Shown: positions 22,979 to 30,894 of the stretch, piece by piece
How the letters are laid out: each line of letters starts with the position of its first letter
Numbering within the stretch: the stretch's first letter is position 1
Source of the DNA: Agathobacter sp.
Lineage (GTDB): Bacteria > Bacillota > Clostridia > Lachnospirales > Lachnospiraceae
Direction of reading: 5' to 3'
Assembly (NCBI GenBank): GCA_022772675.1
Contig: JALEZW010000046.1
Location: forward strand, 1-64,000
Length of the DNA stretch: 64,000 nucleotides
The notes under the pieces: generated by a model
Database searches by the model: none
Told to the model about the DNA's origin: nothing
The model's input: the letters and a program-made list of their open reading frames with translations, nothing else
Position numbers and translations under genes: made by a program

Positions 22979-23007
22979 TTGTAAAAAGAGGACTGCTTGT
23001 ATATAAT
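22979..23007 (+). promoter_or_regulatory. holA promoter, possibly giving a leaderless mRNA
   Basis: TTGTAA (22979-22984), 17 bases, then TATAAT (23002-23007). A start point about 7 bases later falls on the A of ATG 23014, and no ribosome binding site is visible before that ATG. Confidence 0.5.
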
Positions 23008-23013
23008 GAACCT

Positions 23014-24009
23014 ATGAAAACAATAGATGAAGATATCAAAACAGGACAATATAAAAAAGTATATCTCCTGTATGGGGAGGAAAAGTATCTGATCCGCCAG
23101 TACCGGGACAAGCTGGTTAAGGCCTTGTCTACGGAAGGGGATACCATGAATTTTTCTTCCTTTTCCGGGGATGATTTAAATCAGGGTGCAGTGATTGACC
23201 TGGCGGAGACACTGCCTTTTTTTGCAGAACGAAGACTGATCTTAATTGAGGACAGTGGTCTGTTTAAACAGGCAGCGGGCCCTCTGGCAGAGTATGTGGG
23301 AACAGCACCGGAGACCACATATTTTATTTTTGTGGAGCAGGAAGTCGATAAAAAGACAAAGATGTATAAAGAAGTCAAAAAAGCCGGAAGCGTGGTGGAG
23401 TTTCCACGTCAGAAGGATGCCCTGTTGTCCCGCTGGATTGAGGGAAGAATCCGGAAAAACGGGAAAAATATTACAAGGCCTGCCTATGAGCTTTTTGTGA
23501 AAAAGACCGGAAATGATATGGAAAATATCGACAAGGAACTGGAAAAGCTGCTCTGCTATACCATGGACAGGGAATATATTGATGTGGCGGATGTAGAGGC
23601 AATTACCACGGAACAGACAGAAAATAAGATATTTGACATGATTGATGCAGTAGCACAGCACCAGCAGAGAAGGGCCTTGGATCTTTATTATGATCTTTTG
23701 GCTTTAAAGGAGCCGCCCATGCGGATTATGTATCTGATTTCCAGCCAGTTTCAGCGTCTGATGGTGGTGAAATCCATGACAAATCAGGGGTTTGGCAATA
23801 AGGATATTGCTTCAAAAGCCGGCTGTCCGGAGTGGACAGTGCGTAAATACCAGTCCCAGTGCCGGGCTTTTTCCATGGAGCAGTTAAAGCAGGCAATCCG
23901 GGATGGAGTAGAGTATGAGACCGCAGTGAAAACCGGTCATATGAATGATCAGATGGCGGTGGAACTGTTTATTGTGCGCTACAGTAAACCGGAGGAAAAG
24001 AAGACCTGA
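23014..24009 (+). CDS. holA: DNA polymerase III subunit delta
   Basis: The 331-residue protein is the clamp-loader delta subunit. The N-terminus (YLLYGEEKYLIRQYRDKL) and the central block with FFAERRLILIE and TYFIFVEQEVDKKTKMYKEV match the HolA fold. The C-terminal collar domain carries MRIMYLISSQFQRLM and the K-x-H-Y-x-A-K-like helix region WTVRKYQSQCRAFS. It opens the sliding clamp with delta-prime and tau/gamma. ATG 23014 is the family start; an ATG at 22936 lies within the divergent promoter region. It is commonly next to rpsT, as here. Confidence 0.92.
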   Translation: MKTIDEDIKTGQYKKVYLLYGEEKYLIRQYRDKLVKALSTEGDTMNFSSFSGDDLNQGAVIDLAETLPFFAERRLILIEDSGLFKQAAGPLAEYVGTAPETTYFIFVEQEVDKKTKMYKEVKKAGSVVEFPRQKDALLSRWIEGRIRKNGKNITRPAYELFVKKTGNDMENIDKELEKLLCYTMDREYIDVADVEAITTEQTENKIFDMIDAVAQHQQRRALDLYYDLLALKEPPMRIMYLISSQFQRLMVVKSMTNQGFGNKDIASKAGCPEWTVRKYQSQCRAFSMEQLKQAIRDGVEYETAVKTGHMNDQMAVELFIVRYSKPEEKKT

Positions 24010-24170
24010 TATCTGTATAATTTGTGATAAAGTGCAGAAACTATCCCCGAAAATATCATATACTGTGATTATAAATTCTTGTGTTTTAATTGCTTTGGAT
24101 GCTTCTTTAGCAGAAGCGTTTCGTAAGCGTTAAAAAGTTTTGTAATCAATATGAGGGGGGAGGAAGAAAC

Positions 24171-25151
24171 ATGCTGGAAGACGGATATCCGATTCGTACC
24201 GATCTGGCACTGGAGTCACAGGAACGGTTAAAGAAAGACCAGGGAAATATGCGGGGCATCCGTGTGCAGGAGGAAAAGCGTGAAAACGGTGTGACGGTCA
24301 GTACCGTGGTCATTGAGACGGAAAACGCGGCCAAAGCCATGGGGAGACCAAAGGGAACCTATATTACCATTGAGGCACCGGAAATCATTGAGGAAGATGC
24401 CGGCTATCACAGGGATATCTCTATGGAGCTTGCAAAAATTCTTCGTAAGCTTCTGCCGCTGGAAAAGCCGGTGGAGGATCTGAATAAGGGACTGGAAGTT
24501 TCGGTACTGGTAGTGGGTCTGGGAAACCGGGAGGTGACCCCGGATGCTTTGGGCCCCCGGGTGGTGGATAATCTTTTTATCACCCGGCATATTATGAATG
24601 AGTTCGGAAAATATGCTTTCCAGTCGGAGGATGTCAGTAAAATCAGCGGCATCGTTCCGGGAGTCATGGCGCAGACCGGAATGGAGTGTGTAGAGATTTT
24701 ACGAGGAATCGTAGAGGAGACAAAACCGGATTTTCTGATTACAGTGGATGCGCTGGCAGCAAGAAGCATCAAAAGGCTGGGGAGAACCATTCAGCTGACA
24801 GATACGGGAATCACACCGGGCAGTGGAATCGGAAACCACAGAAATGCCATCAATAAAAAGAGTGTCGGGGTACAGGTTATTTCCCTTGGGGTGCCAACGG
24901 TGGTGGATGCGGCTACCATTGTTGCAGATGCCATGTCTGAGCTGGTTTCTGCTCTTTCCCTTTCTGATTTACAGAAACTGGACGAGAGACAGAGGCAGGA
25001 GCTTGCACAGGAGCTTTTATCCCCACAGCTGAACGGACTTTTTGTTACGCCGAAAAACATTGATGATTCCATCAAACAGCTGAGTTATCTGATCTCGGAA
25101 GGATTAAATATTGCCCTCCTTGGGAATAAGGAAAAAATGCAGAACATATAA
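24171..25151 (+). CDS. gpr: GPR endopeptidase (germination protease)
   Basis: The 326-residue protein degrades small acid-soluble spore proteins when spores germinate. It begins with the family region YPIRTDLALESQE and has VVGLGNREVTPDALGPRVV and the ISGIVPGVMAQTGME and FLITVDALAARS blocks of the GPR aspartate-protease fold, with TDTGITPGSGIGNHR and SLGVPTVVDA after them. The zymogen is normally cut near the N-terminus in the forespore. GGGGGGAGG precedes the ATG. Gene order gpr-spoIIP is standard in Firmicutes. The 160 bases upstream are AT-rich; a forespore sigma promoter is expected but none was clear. Confidence 0.95.
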   Translation: MLEDGYPIRTDLALESQERLKKDQGNMRGIRVQEEKRENGVTVSTVVIETENAAKAMGRPKGTYITIEAPEIIEEDAGYHRDISMELAKILRKLLPLEKPVEDLNKGLEVSVLVVGLGNREVTPDALGPRVVDNLFITRHIMNEFGKYAFQSEDVSKISGIVPGVMAQTGMECVEILRGIVEETKPDFLITVDALAARSIKRLGRTIQLTDTGITPGSGIGNHRNAINKKSVGVQVISLGVPTVVDAATIVADAMSELVSALSLSDLQKLDERQRQELAQELLSPQLNGLFVTPKNIDDSIKQLSYLISEGLNIALLGNKEKMQNI

Positions 25152-25171
25152 TTTTCCGAGGTGGTGATAGT

Positions 25172-26386
25172 TTGCGGAGACGGGTGCTTGTTTTTTTGAT
25201 TATGATAGACTTTGTAGTGGTCTGTGGCTTTTTTTACCGGTGGGGCGGCGGACTTGCATATGCTTTGGGACAGAATCTTTCCCTGAAATTCTATAATGGG
25301 GTTTTAAATGTTTATGTTCCGGGGCTCCTGTGTGGGAACCAGGAAGGAATACCGGGAGTCTACAGGGACGTGACGGCATCCGTCTATCCTGCGATTGCCG
25401 AAAACGAGCAGAAGCTGTGGTATGAATCCCAGGAGGAAAATCTTGCCTACTATGAAAATCTTGCAGCAGAGGAAAATGAGCAGGCAAAACAAATGATCGA
25501 AGAAAATAAAAAGGCGGCAGGAGAAAGCGGAAAACAGAAACCCCCAAAAGAAAATCCGGCGGAAAAGAGTGTAAAGCCGAAAGAAGAAACCGCTGCCAGA
25601 AAAGAAGATAATTCCGGGAAGAAAAAAGAAATCAACATAAAAAAGCTGGAGGAATTTGATTATCTGCGGAGGACCTTTTATCAGGTGGACAATACCACAA
25701 CCATCGGGAAGGACCAGCTTAATATTAAGGATTTAATGCAGCCGGATATGACCATTGATTTACATACGAAAGGACCACAGATACTGATCTATCACACCCA
25801 TTCCCAGGAGTGCTACAGTGATTCGAAGGAGGGAGATGAATCCACATCGGTAATTGCTGTGGGGGATTATCTCACCGGGCTTTTGGAGGATGAGGGGTTT
25901 AAGGTTCTGCACCACAAAGGAAAATATGATGTGGGAGACAGAGACCATGCCTATTCCAATGCGGCACCTGCCATTCAGAAAATTTTAAAGGAAAATCCAT
26001 CCATTCAGGTGGTAATCGATCTGCACCGGGATGGAGTAGGAAAAAATACAAGGCTTGTCACGACCCAGAACGGAAAAAAGATGGCAAAAATTATGTTTTT
26101 TAACGGCCTCAGCAGGACAACGGCGGCAGGGGATATTGCTTATCTTAAAAATCCGTATATTTCCGATAATCTGGCATTCTCTTTTCAGATGCAGCTGGCT
26201 GCAGCACAGTATTATCCGGACCTGACAAGGAAAATTTATTTAAAGGGCTATCGTTTTAATATGCATTTCTGCCCCAGAAGCATGCTGGTGGAGGTGGGAG
26301 CCCAGACCAATACCTTTGAGGAGGCAAAAAATTCCATGGAACCTCTTGCCGATTTACTGGCAAAAGTGTTGAAAAATGAGGAGTAA
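25172..26386 (+). CDS. spoIIP: Stage II sporulation protein P
   Basis: The 404-residue protein is a membrane-anchored peptidoglycan amidase/endopeptidase that thins the septum and drives engulfment with SpoIID and SpoIIM. It has an N-terminal membrane segment (about 4-25), a Lys/Glu-rich linker (about 85-160) and a C-terminal SpoIIP amidase domain with ILIYHTHSQECY (Zn histidine, residue about 207), VVIDLHRDG and a late MLVEVGAQTNT glutamate. The start is TTG 25172 after GAGGTGGTGA. It follows gpr by 20 bases. Confidence 0.93.
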   Translation: MRRRVLVFLIMIDFVVVCGFFYRWGGGLAYALGQNLSLKFYNGVLNVYVPGLLCGNQEGIPGVYRDVTASVYPAIAENEQKLWYESQEENLAYYENLAAEENEQAKQMIEENKKAAGESGKQKPPKENPAEKSVKPKEETAARKEDNSGKKKEINIKKLEEFDYLRRTFYQVDNTTTIGKDQLNIKDLMQPDMTIDLHTKGPQILIYHTHSQECYSDSKEGDESTSVIAVGDYLTGLLEDEGFKVLHHKGKYDVGDRDHAYSNAAPAIQKILKENPSIQVVIDLHRDGVGKNTRLVTTQNGKKMAKIMFFNGLSRTTAAGDIAYLKNPYISDNLAFSFQMQLAAAQYYPDLTRKIYLKGYRFNMHFCPRSMLVEVGAQTNTFEEAKNSMEPLADLLAKVLKNEE

Positions 26387-26398
26387 ACAAGGTATAAT
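26369..26398 (+). promoter_or_regulatory. Promoter of the nucleoside salvage operon
   Basis: TTGAAA (26369-26374), 18 bases, then TATAAT (26393-26398), partly within the end of spoIIP. The leader that follows has a partial copy of the GATAC-AGGGGCAAAAGGTCA repeat seen at 14067-14222. Confidence 0.65.
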
Positions 26399-26469
26399 AT
26401 GATACAAGGGTCAAAAGGTCAGAACTTGTTCCTGCTTGCAGGATAAGAAAAAATCAGGGAGGAAAAACG

Positions 26470-27258
26470 ATGGTTGATTATACAGAAGGGTCCGGCAGAC
26501 AGTACCACACAGGAGTCGGACCCGAAGATATCGGGAAATACGTAATTATGCCGGGGGACCCGAAAAGGTGCGCAAAAATTGCAGAATATCTGGATCATGC
26601 AAAACCGGTTGCAGACAGCCGGGAGTTTACGACCTATACGGGGACTCTGGAGGGAGTAAAGGTCAGTGTGACATCCACCGGAATCGGCGGTCCCTCTGCA
26701 GCAATTGCCCTTGAGGAACTGGTAAAGTGTGGGGCCCATACCTTTATCCGTGTAGGAACCTGTGGCGGAATGCAGGAAAATGTAATGGGAGGCGATCTTG
26801 TCATTGCAAATGGAGCCGTCCGTATGGAAGGGACAAGCCGGGAATATGCACCTATTGAGTATCCGGCTGTTGCTGATTTTACGGTAACCAATGCTCTGGT
26901 AAAGGCTGCAGAGCTTCAAAAGTCCCCATACCATGTAGGAGTAGTGCAGTGCAAGGATTCGTTTTTCGGGCAGCATGAGCCGGAAGTGATGCCGGTAAGT
27001 TTCGAGTTGGAGAACAAATGGAAGGCATGGCTTCGAATGGGGTGCCTTGCTTCGGAGATGGAATCGGCGGCTCTTTTTATTGCAGGAAGTTTTCTGCATG
27101 TGCGTGTGGGCTCCTGTTTTCTGGTGATAGCGAATCAGGAGAGGGAAAAAAAAGGACTGGAAAATAAGCAGGTACATGATACATCGGGTGCCATCAGCAC
27201 GGCTGTGGAGGCAGTTCGGATTTTGATTAAGGAGGATGAGGATGGAAGAAAACTTTGA
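26470..27258 (+). CDS. udp: Uridine phosphorylase-like nucleoside phosphorylase
   Basis: The 262-residue PNP/UDP family enzyme splits nucleosides with phosphate to ribose-1-phosphate and a free base. Motifs: [10 protein letters not shown] (phosphate loop), [27 protein letters not shown] and the EMESAALF ribose-binding block near residue 196. Uridine phosphorylase is preferred over purine phosphorylase because of the fit of the VGTCGGM and SFEL segments and the pyrimidine-type partner cdd; specificity is inferred. First of five genes for nucleoside salvage; GGGAGG precedes the ATG. cdd overlaps its 3' end. Confidence 0.85.
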   Translation: MVDYTEGSGRQYHTGVGPEDIGKYVIMPGDPKRCAKIAEYLDHAKPVADSREFTTYTGTLEGVKVSVTSTGIGGPSAAIALEELVKCGAHTFIRVGTCGGMQENVMGGDLVIANGAVRMEGTSREYAPIEYPAVADFTVTNALVKAAELQKSPYHVGVVQCKDSFFGQHEPEVMPVSFELENKWKAWLRMGCLASEMESAALFIAGSFLHVRVGSCFLVIANQEREKKGLENKQVHDTSGAISTAVEAVRILIKEDEDGRKL

Positions 27259-27676
27259 AAAATTAATAGAGCTGGCATTAAAGGCAAGAGAAAAATCCTA
27301 TTCCCCTTATTCCCATTTTAAAGTGGGAGCTGCGCTGCTGGCGGAGGATGGCAGTGTTTATAGCGGATGTAATATTGAAAATGCCTCCTATGCGCCAACC
27401 AACTGTGCAGAGAGAACCGCCTTTTTTAAGGCAGTAAGCGAGGGGAAAAGAGAGTTTAAGGCCATTGCTATTGTGGGAGGAATGGCAGGAGAAACAAGTC
27501 TTTCCTACTGTGCGCCCTGTGGGGTGTGCCGGCAGGTTATGATAGAATTCTGTGATCCGGAACGGTTTCAGGTCGTTTTAGCCGGCAATGTGAAGGATTA
27601 CCAGGTTTATACATTAAAAGAACTGCTTCCCATGGGATTTGGACCGGATAACCTGAATGAAACTGGAAAGGAATGA
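27242..27676 (+). CDS. cdd: Cytidine deaminase
   Basis: The 144-residue zinc enzyme converts cytidine or deoxycytidine to uridine or deoxyuridine. It shows [21 protein letters not shown], the catalytic TNCAERTA (zinc Cys and catalytic Glu) and CAPCGVCRQ (two zinc cysteines). This is the short tetrameric type. ATG 27242 is favoured over ATG 27236 because GGAGG (27231-27235) then has 6 bases of spacing. It feeds uridine to the phosphorylase encoded just upstream, with which it overlaps by 17 bases. Confidence 0.95.
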   Translation: MEENFEKLIELALKAREKSYSPYSHFKVGAALLAEDGSVYSGCNIENASYAPTNCAERTAFFKAVSEGKREFKAIAIVGGMAGETSLSYCAPCGVCRQVMIEFCDPERFQVVLAGNVKDYQVYTLKELLPMGFGPDNLNETGKE

Positions 27677-28350
27677 GAGAACCGATGAATTTAGATGAGA
27701 ATACAAAAAATATACTGGGCATGGTGGATCATACATTACTGAAGCAGACTGCCACCTGGGAGGAAATTCGTACATTATGTGATGATGCAATCCGCTTTCG
27801 GACGGCATCCGTCTGTATTCCGCCCTGTTATGTAAAGCAGGCAAAGGAGTACGTAAAGGATGCCATGCGTATCTGCACCGTAATCGGTTTTCCAAACGGA
27901 AATGTGACTACGGAAACAAAGGTTTTTGAGACCGGGGATGCGGTAAAAAACGGGGCAGATGAGATTGACATGGTCATCAATATCGGAATGCTGAAGGCAG
28001 GAAATGATGCCTATGTGCTGGATGAAATCAGACAGATTCAGAAAGCCTGTCAGGGAAGAATCTTAAAGGTTATCATTGAGACATGCCTTCTGACAGAGCA
28101 GGAAAAGATAAAAATGTGCGACCTTGTTACCGAGTCGGGAGCTGATTATATCAAGACATCTACCGGTTTTTCCACTGCAGGAGCAACCTTTGAGGATGTA
28201 AAACTGTTTGCAGAGCATGTGGGATCCGGCGTAAAGATCAAGGCGGCAGGAGGAATCTCATCACTTGAGGATGCGGAAAAATTTATAGAACTTGGGGCAG
28301 AGAGACTTGGCACCAGCAGAATCGTTGCAATTGTAAAGAATATAGAGTAG
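27673..28350 (+). CDS. deoC: Deoxyribose-phosphate aldolase
   Basis: This class I aldolase cleaves 2-deoxyribose-5-phosphate to glyceraldehyde-3-phosphate and acetaldehyde. It contains [11 protein letters not shown] at the N-terminus, [12 protein letters not shown] (acid residue), [11 protein letters not shown] and the Schiff-base lysine in YIKTSTGFS, with IKAAGGIS at the phosphate site. A start at 27685 (without MREP) is also possible; both lie near a weak AAAGGA site overlapping the cdd stop. It follows cdd and precedes deoB by a few bases, so the pathway from deoxynucleoside to triose is complete here. Confidence 0.95.
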   Translation: MREPMNLDENTKNILGMVDHTLLKQTATWEEIRTLCDDAIRFRTASVCIPPCYVKQAKEYVKDAMRICTVIGFPNGNVTTETKVFETGDAVKNGADEIDMVINIGMLKAGNDAYVLDEIRQIQKACQGRILKVIIETCLLTEQEKIKMCDLVTESGADYIKTSTGFSTAGATFEDVKLFAEHVGSGVKIKAAGGISSLEDAEKFIELGAERLGTSRIVAIVKNIE

Positions 28351-28359
28351 GTGACGGAT

Positions 28360-29559
28360 ATGGACAGAACATTTGACAGAGTGTTTGTAATTGTTTTAGA
28401 TTCCCTGGGAATCGGTGCAATGGCAGATGCTGGGAGGTTCGGGGATGCAGGGGCAGATACCCTGGGGCATATTGCAGAGACGGTGCCCTGTCTTAATATG
28501 CCAAATCTTGTAAAGCTGGGACTTTCTAATTTGAAGCCCTTGCAGCATGTGACACCTGCAGCACAGCCTCTGGGACGCTATATGGCGATGAATGAAGCCA
28601 GTAACGGTAAGGATACCATGACAGGCCACTGGGAAATGATGGGGATAGAGACGAAGAAACCCTTTATCACCTTTACAGAGCACGGATTCCCCAGGGAACT
28701 GATTGGGGAGCTGGAAAAACACTGTGGCAGGAAAATCATTGGAAATAAAGCCGCCAGCGGTACTGTGATTCTGGATGAACTGGGGGAACAGGAAATCAAT
28801 GAGGGAAAGCTGATTGTCTATACTTCTGCGGATTCTGTTTTACAAATCTGCGGAAATGAAGAGACCATGGGACTGGATACCCTGTATCATTACTGCGAGA
28901 TTGCAAGAGAACTGACTATGCGGGATGAGTGGCGCGTGGGACGGGTTATTGCAAGACCCTATGTGGGAAAGAAAAGAGGAGAATTTGTGCGGACCAGCAA
29001 CCGCAGGGATTATGCCTTAAAACCTACCGGCCCCACGGCATTAAATGCCCTGAAAGATGCCGGATTTGATGTGATTTCCGTTGGAAAGATCAGTGATATT
29101 TTTGATGGAGAGGGCATTACGGAAAGCAATCATTCCAAAAGCAGTGTCCATGGAATGGAACAGACCATTGATATAGCCAGAAGAAATTTCACGGGACTGT
29201 GTTTTACAAATCTGGTGGATTTTGATGCCCAGTGGGGACATCGGAGAAATCCAGCAGGGTACGCAGAGGAAATTGAGCGCTTCGATAAAAAGCTGGGGGA
29301 ACTGCTCCCACTTCTTGGACAGAGAGATCTGCTTATCATTACGGCAGACCATGGCAATGATCCAACCTTCACCGGAACTGACCACACCAGGGAACAGGTT
29401 CCGTTTCTTTCCTATTCCCCGGTCATGAAAACGGGGAAAAAACTGGAAAATACAAATACCTTTGCAGTGATTGGAGCAACGATTGCGGAAAATTTTGGTG
29501 TTTCCATGCCGAGGGGAACCATTGGATTCTCTGTTTTAAATGAACTGCTGGAGGAATAA
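28360..29559 (+). CDS. deoB: Phosphopentomutase
   Basis: The 399-residue alkaline-phosphatase-superfamily enzyme moves phosphate between C1 and C5 of ribose or deoxyribose. Motifs: [15 protein letters not shown] (metal Asp), [24 protein letters not shown] (phosphothreonine loop), [13 protein letters not shown] and ITADHGNDP with TDHTREQVP (Mn ligands). ATG 28360 is preferred over GTG 28351 because AGGTG precedes it. It links udp (sugar-1-phosphate) with deoC (5-phosphate). Confidence 0.95.
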   Translation: MDRTFDRVFVIVLDSLGIGAMADAGRFGDAGADTLGHIAETVPCLNMPNLVKLGLSNLKPLQHVTPAAQPLGRYMAMNEASNGKDTMTGHWEMMGIETKKPFITFTEHGFPRELIGELEKHCGRKIIGNKAASGTVILDELGEQEINEGKLIVYTSADSVLQICGNEETMGLDTLYHYCEIARELTMRDEWRVGRVIARPYVGKKRGEFVRTSNRRDYALKPTGPTALNALKDAGFDVISVGKISDIFDGEGITESNHSKSSVHGMEQTIDIARRNFTGLCFTNLVDFDAQWGHRRNPAGYAEEIERFDKKLGELLPLLGQRDLLIITADHGNDPTFTGTDHTREQVPFLSYSPVMKTGKKLENTNTFAVIGATIAENFGVSMPRGTIGFSVLNELLEE

Positions 29560-29608
29560 GATCTTTTTTCATTATAAAAAGATTGCGGAAAGATAAAGGA
29601 GACAGAAC

Positions 29609-30616
29609 ATGAATCGTTTTATTGCACATAACATTCCCAAAATTGAGCTTCACTGTCATCTGGACGGTTCCATGAGTGTGGCACTTACGAAAAAACTTTT
29701 GAAGGAAATGGGGGAGGATTATACCACGGAGGAGCTGACCCATGCACTGACAGCACCCATGGACTGTAAAAGCCTTTCTGAATATCTGAAAAGGTTTGAC
29801 CTGCCCCTTCGATGTCTGCAGACGAAGGAAGGGCTTACGGCAGCCGCCGAGGATCTTGCACTGGCGGCGGCAAAGGAACACGTAGCGTATTTAGAGGTGC
29901 GGTTTGCCCCGTCATTTTCTACGAAACAGGGCTTATCCCTGCGGGAAATCATAGAGAGTGTGGAGGCGGGACTTGCGAAGGCAAGGGCAAAGAAGGATAT
30001 ATTAACCGGGATTATTGTCTGTACCATGCGGGGACTGGATGCTGAAACCAATATCGGGATGCTTAAGACTGCAAGGGAATTTTTAGGAGCAGGCGTGGTG
30101 GGCTGCGATCTGGCAGGGGATGAAAAGTCTTATCCCATGGCAGAATTTCAGGATGTATTTGAAACAGCGAAAAAATATGATTTTCCTTTTACGATTCATG
30201 CGGGAGAATGTGGAAATGCGGAAAATATCCGTATGGCCATCCAGCTTGGTGCAAAGCGGATCGGACACGGCGTTGCCATGAGCGGCAGCGAGGAGTTAAA
30301 AAAACTGTGTGCTGAGAAAAAAATCGGAGTGGAGCTCTGTCCCACCAGCAATCTGCAGACAAAGGCAGTTTCGGATATGAAAGAGTATCCTTTTACGGAG
30401 TTTTATGAAGCGGATATTCCAATGTCCATCAATACAGATAACCGCACGGTAAGTGATACCACCTGTACGGATGAAATCATGCGTCTGGCAGATGCGGGAA
30501 TGCTTAAGGAGGACATGTGTGAGAAAATCTATATGGCCTCTGTTTCTTCTGTTTTTGCAGGAGATGATGTGAAGCAGCAGTTGTGGGGGAAATGGGCCTC
30601 GTTATTCGTCGTGTAA
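29609..30616 (+). CDS. add: Adenosine deaminase
   Basis: The 335-residue metal-dependent hydrolase turns adenosine into inosine. It has KIELHCHLDGSM (zinc histidines), YLEVRFAP, TIHAGECG (His and Glu of the active site), RIGHGVA and SINTDNRTVS (zinc Asp). AAAGGAGA precedes the ATG. It lies 49 bases after deoB and ends the salvage operon, extending it to purines. Confidence 0.92.
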   Translation: MNRFIAHNIPKIELHCHLDGSMSVALTKKLLKEMGEDYTTEELTHALTAPMDCKSLSEYLKRFDLPLRCLQTKEGLTAAAEDLALAAAKEHVAYLEVRFAPSFSTKQGLSLREIIESVEAGLAKARAKKDILTGIIVCTMRGLDAETNIGMLKTAREFLGAGVVGCDLAGDEKSYPMAEFQDVFETAKKYDFPFTIHAGECGNAENIRMAIQLGAKRIGHGVAMSGSEELKKLCAEKKIGVELCPTSNLQTKAVSDMKEYPFTEFYEADIPMSINTDNRTVSDTTCTDEIMRLADAGMLKEDMCEKIYMASVSSVFAGDDVKQQLWGKWASLFVV

Positions 30617-30621
30617 AGACC

Positions 30622-30650
30622 TTGAATTTTTCATCAAATTCATATATACT
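30622..30650 (+). promoter_or_regulatory. Promoter for the small membrane protein and alaS
   Basis: TTGAAT (30622-30627), 17 bases, TATACT (30645-30650). The 73-base leader before the small gene is too short for a T-box and shows none of its conserved parts. Confidence 0.65.
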
Positions 30651-30723
30651 AAATTAGTTAAAGAATGTAATTGGGCATCAGGAAGGTTTTACTGTTCCCG
30701 AAAGGGATTGAGGAGGTAATCAT

Positions 30724-30876
30724 ATGATTAATTTTTTATTATGTGCCGTAAAATATCTGGTTGAGATGGCTGTTTTGCTGGGGGTTGGACTTTTGGGAGC
30801 TTTTGTTGGAATTAAGCTTCGCAAGCATAAGGATGCAAAAACGGCTGCAATGCAGAAGGATACGACAGAAGAATAA
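30724..30876 (+). CDS. Small single-span membrane protein, 50 aa
   Basis: ATG 30724 after TGAGGAGG encodes MINFLLCAVKYLVEMAVLL with a glycine-rich hydrophobic helix to about residue 30, then a basic KLRKHKDAK patch and an acidic tail. One membrane span with a positive cytoplasmic end is predicted. Its stop is 18 bases before alaS and it shares the alaS promoter. Family and role unknown; the strong ribosome site supports real translation. Confidence 0.75.
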   Translation: MINFLLCAVKYLVEMAVLLGVGLLGAFVGIKLRKHKDAKTAAMQKDTTEE

Positions 30877-30894
30877 GTTTGGAGGAACCTGGTA

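Noticed and set aside
22936-23013. Longer holA starting at 22936
   Set aside because: This stretch holds the rpsT and holA promoters and adds residues not seen in the family.
30651-30723. T-box riboswitch before alaS
   Set aside because: The leader is only about 70 bases with no specifier stem or T-box sequence.
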